The notes under the pieces were generated by a model that made no database searches, was not told the origin of the DNA, and saw nothing but the letters and a program-made list of their open reading frames with translations. 64,000 bases of DNA from Vanessa cardui (Eukaryota; Arthropoda; Insecta; Lepidoptera; Nymphalidae): assembly GCF_905220365.1 (NCBI RefSeq), contig NC_061138.1, forward strand, positions 3,038,001-3,102,000, given 5' to 3'. Both the position numbers and the translations under genes were made by a program. Positions 56,544 through 64,000 of this stretch are shown here, in pieces (the stretch's first letter is position 1; every line of letters starts with the position of its first letter).

Positions 56544-58011
56544 TTAACACGTTCAGTGCCAGCGACAAGCCTAGCGTGTTCATGCGAATTTCTATAGCCA
56601 CGCCGCGAACACGCTAGGCTTGTTCTAAGAATTTCAGTGATATCTTAAAAACTAGGCTAAATTATTCATTCAAACTAATTGTGTGCAATCTTCAAGCGAT
56701 AAGCTACTGAGTTTTTAAGTGGCCCGTTAAAAATAATATTTTTTTTTTATTTTAGAAAAAAATGTCTTTTGTAATGCCGGCGACACGCTAGGCTTGTTCA
56801 CTTATTAAGGATAATCATAGATTGTCAAACTGTTTTTTCAACAAACCACATTTTATTAATGGCTTATTACCAATTTGTTGACAATTGAACTAATTTTGTT
56901 ATTGTTTTCTCAAATTTGAGGAACTTTGTTACATTTTTTTTTGTACAAATATCTATTATTATAAAAATTTATACACCTTTGTAGTAAAACTATATAAGCC
57001 GTAATTCTGCCATTCCTATTTAATGACAAAGTTTATACTAAATTGTCTTACTTTGTGTTATGTTGATACTGATACTGATTATGTATTACAAGTACCTATA
57101 TGTTAGTTCGATTAATCATTAACTACCACATACATACACCAAATATATAAAATCAAACACTAAATAAGGCTGATTTACCTTAACAATGTAAACACATGTC
57201 AACTTTAAATTCGTGTTACAAGAATTGAAGTAATGAAACAATAAAACGAGTTTAGCTTACAAGAAGCTTGATTATTTTTTAATTATTTGTTTATTAATTA
57301 TTACTTATTTAATTTTTCTTTATTATTATATCAAGACATGTGCACCGAATCGATATCCTATGACCTTTGAACATTTCTAGCAACTAAAAAGAAAGTGAAC
57401 GAAACAAGTGAGATAAAAATTGATTTTAGAAATTAATAAGTATGTATTTGAGAAAAAAAAGAAGGTGGATTTTTATGGACACTTTATGAAGCGAAATTAA
57501 AACTCTGTTTTAATTTGTATTGAAAGTTCTAATTTCAAACTGACCCGCGTCCTTTGCAGGGATACAACAGTAGATAACAGATAACAGTATATATCATGAA
57601 CAATTTTTTTATTGAAATACGAACTAAATCATAACGCGATAAAAAGTATATATCAAATTCGACACCAATGTAAATATGATATGTGGGAATTTATTAAAAA
57701 GTTTTACAACCACTGATTCATTATGATGTTTAGTTACCATAAATGCGGTTTTTTGTCATAATTCCGGGATAAAACACTGACAACATCATTCTAAACACCT
57801 TAATTATTGCATAACACAAGAAATATTAACTAAAAAAGACCGTTTTAACAAAAAAATAATCATTTTTTTGTTCCTGTGCCAGTGGACACGCTACGCTTGT
57901 CCATACAATTTATCTAGCGATGCCGGGGACACGCTTAGTGTGTTCGCGGCATTATGTATGCCGGCATCGCTATAAGCATAGGAAAAATTTAGGTGGCAGT
58001 GAACGTGTTAA
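56544..58011. mobile_element. TTAA-flanked non-autonomous DNA element (piggyBac-like target)
   Basis: The left end TTAACACGTTCAGTGCC (56544-56560) and right end GGCAGTGAACGTGTTAA (57995-58011) are inverted repeats with one mismatch. Both sit on TTAA, the piggyBac target duplication. Subterminal copies of an ACACGCTAGGCTTGT motif lie at 56561-56581 (inverted), 56607-56625, 56782-56800, 57884-57902 and 57927-57945. No transposase frame exists in the 1.47 kb. The superfamily call rests only on the TTAA. Confidence 0.7.
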
Positions 58012-58494
58012 TATACATATTATGTACACGCTTCGCTGGACGTCTGAATTTTTATGTCACCTGTCTTTTTCGACTTATACATCTGTCTCTATGAGACAAA
58101 AATATATACAAAATATGTCATTCATAATTACATACGGACGTATGTTTTTATAACCCGCTAACCATTCATTTCACCTGTCCACAATCTGGGTCAGGTTGTC
58201 TTTACTAATATAACAATACTATTACAATAATATAAAGAGGTAATATTTGTTTGTAGGAGTAATCTTCGGGACTAGAGATCCTTTAAAAAAAGTAATAGGG
58301 TATAAATTATATTTTTATCATTCATAGTAGCCGAGCTATCACAAATTTCAAATGTCTCAAGTCAATACCTCTTAAAACTGGATATTAAAGCACCAAGATT
58401 TTGCCGCTTTTTTCGCTGGAGCGAATCGCTAGTCTTCAATCATAAGGATACAAGCTGCACGTCATGATGAAGCTACAAAATAGGACATATTCAT

Positions 58495-59010
58495 TGTTAG
58501 TAAGGCTTTGTGCAAGTCCATCTGGTTACGTACCAACCTTTCATCAGATATTCTCCTAGCAAAAAGTAGTACTCAGAATTGTTGTGTTCCAGTTTGAAGT
58601 ATGGATAAGCAAGTAACCACAGGCACAAGCACTTTAGTTTGGAAACTAAAATTATTTCATAACTTCTTTACAACTCTGAACAGACTGCGCAAGAGATGCA
58701 AAAGTGTATACTCTCTGTAGTCACATTGTGGTAAAGCTTAGTGCAAACTCATCTGAGTAGGTGCCACCCACTCTTGAGAATATCTCAAGAGTCAAGAGTA
58801 CGTTCGAGCAGCAAAACTCTGTATAATTGCGTTTCAGTTTGAAATGTGCATGCGCTATAAGTACAGGCACAAAGGACATAATAGGTTGGTAGCTCTTTGA
58901 CGTTGTCTATGCTTAATGTTTTCTTACTGTGCCATTGTTTACGGGCGGTGATGACGGCTTTCCATCAGCGACAGAAGAGCATCCGTTCATCATATAGCAG
59001 GCGATATATC
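58495..59010 (-). repeat. Two antisense copies of the 15090-15357 repeat family
   Basis: Copy one (about 58495-58640) has AAGGCTTTGTGCAAGTCCAT and TGTTGTGTTCCAGTTTGAAG. Copy two (about 58735-59010) has TTTCAGTTTGAAATGTGCAT, AGGCACAAAGGACATAATAG and GGTGATGACGGCTTTCCATC. Confidence 0.6.
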
Positions 59011-60788
59011 ATAAATTTCACTTCTAAATGTGAGTTAGTAGTTTTTTGTACTGCCGAAACGAGCTTCTCTGAACATGACATTTAATTATATTTCTGTCTA
59101 AGAGTATATAAATAGATTGAAGGCGTATTATCAGAATCAACAAATCTGAGTCAGTTACAATGTTCAGTTGAATCCCAAATTATAGTTCTTATCAACTGGC
59201 TTTTATCCAAATCGAGCCATTACAGGTGTCGGTTATAACGCATCGTGTCGATTTTATTCGTAAGCTTTTAAATTTGTTCGAATTATACTTTAGTTTGCGT
59301 CTGTTTTATCGAGGGTAGAAATAATACAAGGTCAGTCTCCAAATAACCAACGGCTGCGAAGAAAAGCGTAGGATTCGTGAGTGATACGTAGTTTGGGAAT
59401 CAATTTGCGAAAGTAAATCGTGAAAAACAATAACGACACGAAGATACTAATTTGGAGGTCTTTTATTTTAAGATGATGAAGATGAATGACTTCTATCATC
59501 GTCATTCCACACGTATAATTCGTTATGACGTGCGAGGATACTTTAAAATCAAGTGCAGATTTGTATTCGTATTTTAGGTTTTTTTGTATTGACTAAATAG
59601 GTTGACTACAACTATCTACCTCAGTTTTTTTTCTGCCACTTACTACTATTTACTGCTTTGGCATGGCCGTGAAAATAAGTTAAATATAAATTTGATGAAT
59701 ATTCAAAAAAATCGAAATCGATAGATCTTGATGTGAAATATCGTAAACATATTTTTACAGAAATCTATACGGAATACCAGAAAATATGTATTGACGCTAA
59801 TATAGCAAATCGTTTAACAGAAATAATACAGAAAACTATTTTAAATACATCGAACTATTTATAATTTCTAAACTGAAACTTGCGTCATTAGCAGTTTCCT
59901 CTGCAGCATTGCCAAAACATAGGGAAGAGGCGGAAGCTCTGGTAATTACTCGATTTGTTTCAAGTAATTAATATTTGTTTGTTTAAGAAATGTAGTATGC
60001 GTGAAAAAAAATTGATATTGATCTTATTTTTTAAAGACATTAATATTCAAGCATTATTACGACTATATTTACTCCTGCAAGTCTCAGCAAACATACAACA
60101 AAATCAATAAAAAAAAAAACGCAATGTGATCGTGTCGTTTCCAATAGTCCAAAGTTCATTTACACGCATAAAATTATAATTACAGCTTTCCACTGAATTT
60201 CATGTCCAAAACTATTTATAATGATTGAAGATGAGACACCATTTCGGTGGCAATAAAGTTTTAAAACCATAAAACAACGACAGCGGATGCGTTTGTTGTT
60301 ATAAAACATTATTTTAGGATACAGTTTTGGAAAAACGCGAGGTTTATATATTTTCTTTTAAGTTGCATTGTTTTTATAACACTGTAGGTACATAATGTAT
60401 AGATGAATATGATGATGAAGACGATCTCGTCCTGATCGATTTCAACCACGGAAACTAGCTAACTATGAATAACATATTATTAAAGTCTACAAGTGTGTGT
60501 GTAAAATACACATACACTGATAATCCGATGGAACGACAAATCTAAATGAACGGAATGAATTCAGGAGTTGGACCAAGTATGGCTTTACGTGATTTCCGAA
60601 GCACGGGAGTAATCACATTAAATTATCTTAAAATACATAAAGTATTCTCTGCTAGGTAGTTATCAAAGATAGAAGAATTTTTCAAGCAAAATTAAGCAAT
60701 GAGTAGAGTAAATATTATTTTGAATAAAACCCGATTAAAATTTGTAATTGGTGTTCAGATTGGAAATTTCTAAAAATACAATGTGTAT

Positions 60789-60930
60789 CAAAAATCAAAA
60801 TATACTTTATTCAAGTGGGCTTTTCCAAGCACTTTTGAATCGTCATATAAAGTGTAGCTACCACCGGTTCGGAAAGTAGATTCTACCGAGAAGAACCGGC
60901 AAGAAACTCAGTAGTTACTCTTTTTATATC
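60789..60930 (-). mobile_element. Jockey-type LINE 3' tail, antisense
   Basis: AAAATATACTTTATTCAAGT, CTACCACCGGTTCGGAAAGT and AGATTCTACCGAGAAGAACC are the exact reverse of the tail at 46370-46505. The high similarity suggests a recent insertion. Confidence 0.82.
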
Positions 60931-62190
60931 TATTTTGTATAAACTATTGGTCGACATGGTCCAGTAGAATTTATGACCTTGTAGAATACGTAAATCGTTG
61001 TCATGAGTTAATGCTAGTATTTATAAGTCATTAAGACTCGATGGTGAAGAAACATCGCGTAGAATCAGACTGATGAATTGCTGGCACGTGCTTACTCACC
61101 AACAGGAAGAATGGACGAATAGTAGAATACCAATTTAAGCTCCGAACTAATTATGAGAAGAGTTTGTCCAGCTGTTAGGCTATGTGAGTCGACAGTTTTC
61201 TGTGATTTTTGGCTATATGTTGTCACTTGCCACTTCGCCTACTTCTTAGAGGACGTTCGTTAGCTGTTTGGGCATAAAAAGTATGTACCAATTCTTCGTA
61301 CCAATTTTTATCAAATTCAGTTCCGTGGTTTCGCTTTGAAAGTGCGATAGACAGACAGGGTTACTTAATTATAATATTCGTTCGATGTGATCTTTTCTGA
61401 TTCAGCATACTTAAATTTAATATGTAATGAGACCAATAATTGTTTGTCGTATTTCTCAAATTATATTTGGGTACAGATTACTTTAGTGCCGATTATTTTA
61501 GACAATTGATTATATTGACTATATTTATCCGTTTATAACTCGCTACCCAACTCCGTCTAAAGCAATAGTGCTATTCGAACAGAAACCTTATAGGGCGTCT
61601 CACCAATGGCCTCAGAATTGACCATTATCTCCCGGCACCCAGGTTTCTATCTTGCAGATTGGGTTAAGACCGTCCTGTTGCTACCCAATTATTTTGTGAC
61701 CCCAGTTTGAACGTAGTAGTAAGGCGAAAATCAAATTCCACATTCCACGTACATTAACCAAGAGCTTGAATACACTCTAAATACAAAATAAAATTATTTT
61801 CTTTATATCTGCCGTCTTCAGTTCAAAAACATAAAATTTGTTTTAATGTAGGTGATCCTTTAAAATATCTCGTAAAGTTTGTTTTTCTTTACTTTTAAAG
61901 TGACATTTATAGACTATAATGTGGTGATACGGCACCCATTCGTTTTCTCGCCGCCAGAACTAGCTAACATCAATTTTTATTACATTTTTAGCAATACTTT
62001 GAATACTTTTTATATTTTACACCCAGTTAATTTATCTACTTTGTATTATTGAGTGATGAAAAAATTATTTACATAAGAATAACTGACATTAATCCCTAAA
62101 TATATATATACATATAATTAGTTACTGTACGAATTGAGCAATTAAAATGAAAATATTCCAATACTAATTTTGATATAACCCCACCCTTTT

Positions 62191-62277
62191 AAATACAAAT
62201 ACAACAAAATAAGTGTGCTTATCTTCTTAAATTACGAATTTAAGAAGTTAAGCACTTATTTTGTTGTATTTGTATTT
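62191..62277. repeat. Near-perfect 43/41-bp palindrome
   Basis: The left arm 62191-62233 (AAATACAAATACAACAAAAT ... TTCTTAAATT) and right arm 62237-62277 are reverse complements, apart from one substitution and a 2-base difference. The loop is ACG. Confidence 0.93.
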
Positions 62278-62810
62278 GTCGAATTTTAATTGTACCTAAA
62301 TAAATGTGTATTTAATATTTATATTACTAAAAAAAATCAACTAATTATTTTTAGCTTCACGCAGTTTCATCAGGTATATACGGCATCTATGCACATAATA
62401 ATACAAGTAGGTCAGCATAATTATATATAGAACCAATGAGGCAAGATTACTTTTACTTAAACATGTATTAGCGATAATATTAAGTTACTTAATTTTTTTT
62501 ACCATGTACTCAATTTATACGAAATTATTATAACAGAGCTTTAATGCAACATAAAACCTATGTACCCTTACTCTTACACAGACTTCAGGTGTTCTGTCAA
62601 TGTCATTTTGTCAATTTCTAATCAAAGACAATGAGATTTCGACATAGACAACTTTACTACTTTTTTATAACTGGACACATTCTTAACAAAACACTAGTAA
62701 AATATTATTATTTAAGAACAAAGCACTGAAAAATCATCAGTCATTAGTCGGCTGAAATATAATGATTAGTACGATATAAAATTACAAAATATAGTTCTAT
62801 TTAAAATATT

Positions 62811-62897
62811 ATGAAAGTTTGGTTACAGACGCTCGACTTCGCGGTGTCAAACGAGGCTAATGATGTCGTTACGGATCCCGAGTTATATTTTAACACC
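62811..62897 (+). CDS. Possible first coding exon of an unidentified gene
   Basis: An ATG at 62811 opens 29 codons, beginning MKVWLQTLDFAVSN and ending EANDVVTDPELYFNT, up to a good donor ACC|GTAAGT at 62898. The codon mix is protein-like and GC-richer than the surroundings. A second reading takes TTGGTTACAG (ending 62828) as a splice acceptor for an internal exon 62829-62897. No partner exon was found downstream in the last 1.1 kb, so this may be chance. Confidence 0.28.
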
Positions 62898-63593
62898 GTA
62901 AGTTTCATTCATTTTGAATCGGCTATATCTCAGTGTTCACTGATTTATATGCACCTAGTTTAGATTCGTAGCATAGAAATGTTTACAAGAGCTCCGGCGC
63001 TCCACTTTACGAAAATACACATTTGAAAATCGTTTGAAAAATGGGCTGCCGAAATTCGGTCTGCAAGCCCTCATCGACGGATGTTTGTGTGGTTTAAGAA
63101 AACTTTGTACCGAGGCTACAGTTCAATAATATACCCTACTTTTATTACTTTATGGAGTGAGATTTAACACCGTGTAACTATTTCTGTATTCGAAGATCAT
63201 AAATGTTTATTTATTATTTATTACGAATTACTATACAAAATTAATGCGTACTTTATGCTAAATACACGGTTATTATAACGGTTATTGTTTTAATTGAAGT
63301 CGTTAATCTGACATTATTTACTTTGAACTGTTTAATATATTAATATGTAACTTATATTAATGTAATGTTACATGTCAGAAATAGCTTATATCTTTGTGCA
63401 ATATTCAAGACGTTAAATCAATTTAATAAATGAGTATTGTGTAAAGCGTAACTGACAAAACTACTTAACTAATACCCATAAAATACTTATACCGGAGCAG
63501 ATCGTTGCAAAGAACTTAGCCTATCGTATTTTTCATATGAGCAACTTTAAATTTAGGCTATTGGTATGAAAAACATGAATTTCATGTCAATGT

Positions 63594-63750
63594 AATGTCT
63601 ACGCTAATATTATAAACGCAAAAGTAATTCCGACTGCTGACAGTCAGAGTTGCAGAAAGCCTCATCTCTCTGTATCTCTTTCAGAGCCAAACCACATAAC
63701 CAAACTTTATGAAACTTGATCTAAAAAGCCAAGGAAGGACATAATTTTTG
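63594..63750 (+). repeat. Dispersed repeat, 3568-3733 family
   Basis: TCTACGCTAATATTATAAAC, GCAAAAGTAATTCCGACTGC, TCTGTATCTCTTTCAGAGCC and CCAAGGAAGGACATAA match the family order. Confidence 0.55.
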
Positions 63751-63787
63751 TATGCCTAGCACTTCACAATCATTCCCTAAGCACTTA

Positions 63788-64000
63788 GTGTAGCCGAGAG
63801 CGTTAACTAATGTCAAATAATTGGTCTGATGATTCCGGGTTCAAACCCAGGCAAGCGCCACATTTATATATTATATATGTGCTTAACTTGTGTTTATAAT
63901 TCATCTCGTGCCTGGCGGTGAAGGAAAACATCGTGAGGAAACCTGCATGTGTCTAATTTCATCGAAATTCTGCCACATGTGCATTTCACTAACCTGCATG
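63788..64000 (+). mobile_element. SINE running off the window end
   Basis: It has a decayed tRNA-like head near 63790-63850 (TTCCGGGTTCAAACCCAGGC) and a well-kept body (GAAGGAAAACATCGTGAGGA, AATTCTGCCACATGTGCATT). The 3' end lies beyond 64000. Confidence 0.85.

Larger units (their letters stand above)
48808..64000. other. Gene-poor, repeat-rich right end
   Basis: No complete gene was recognised. It may be one or more long introns of the gene whose last exon is at 48589-48807. Recognised repeats are listed separately. The segments 50870-52040, 59010-60780 and 60930-62190 hold only AT-rich DNA and small decayed fragments, for example 60405-60460 (GATCTCGTCCTGATCGATTT) and a degraded SINE head near 60953. 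Confidence 0.5.

Noticed and set aside
1..64000. CRISPR arrays, bacterial operons or prophage
   Set aside because: All genes are intron-containing insect genes; no regularly spaced repeat-spacer array was seen.

Overview
The window looks like a butterfly or moth (Lepidoptera) chromosome, possibly a nymphalid butterfly. The DNA is AT-rich. The genes are intron-containing eukaryotic genes with GT-AG splice sites. The spacers and introns carry many copies of a tRNA-headed SINE of the type I recall as Metulj from Heliconius, Jockey- and RTE-like LINE tails, a Helitron-like element with a CTAGT end, and several MITE-like inverted-repeat elements. The species and repeat names come from pattern recognition; no search was run. 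All exon joins below were read by hand from splice consensus and frame continuity.

Gene-rich half (6.3-43.6 kb). Minus strand 6.3-7.4 kb: a 249-residue degenerate EF-hand protein resembling the axonemal DRC8/EFCAB2 family. Plus strand 12.0-16.8 kb: Uba2, catalytic subunit of the SUMO-activating enzyme (7 exons, 608 aa). Minus strand 18.4-19.2 kb: an intronless phosducin-like protein (269 aa), head-to-head with the spliceosomal SmF gene (plus, 20.0-20.6 kb, 2 exons, 88 aa). Minus strand 22.7-30.7 kb: Tgs1, the trimethylguanosine cap synthase (10 exons, 942 aa). Head-to-head with it, plus 31.8-43.5 kb: Lsg1, the circularly permuted GTPase of 60S ribosome maturation (10 exons, 651 aa). SmF and Tgs1 act in the same pathway: the Sm ring is the platform on which Tgs1 hypermethylates snRNA caps. 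The other neighbours share only general housekeeping roles.

Repeat-rich half (43.6-64 kb). This is mostly transposon debris: a 5'-truncated Jockey-type LINE, a 5S rRNA-like sequence abutting an RTE-like LINE tail, a long inverted/direct repeat cluster, a Helitron-like element with a SINE nested in it, a small MITE, a 1.47-kb element flanked by TTAA, and several near-perfect palindromes. One short stretch on the minus strand (48.6-48.8 kb) reads as a genuine 3'-terminal coding exon of a gene I cannot name, whose upstream exons lie further right or outside the window. A weaker candidate first exon lies at 62.8 kb on the plus strand.
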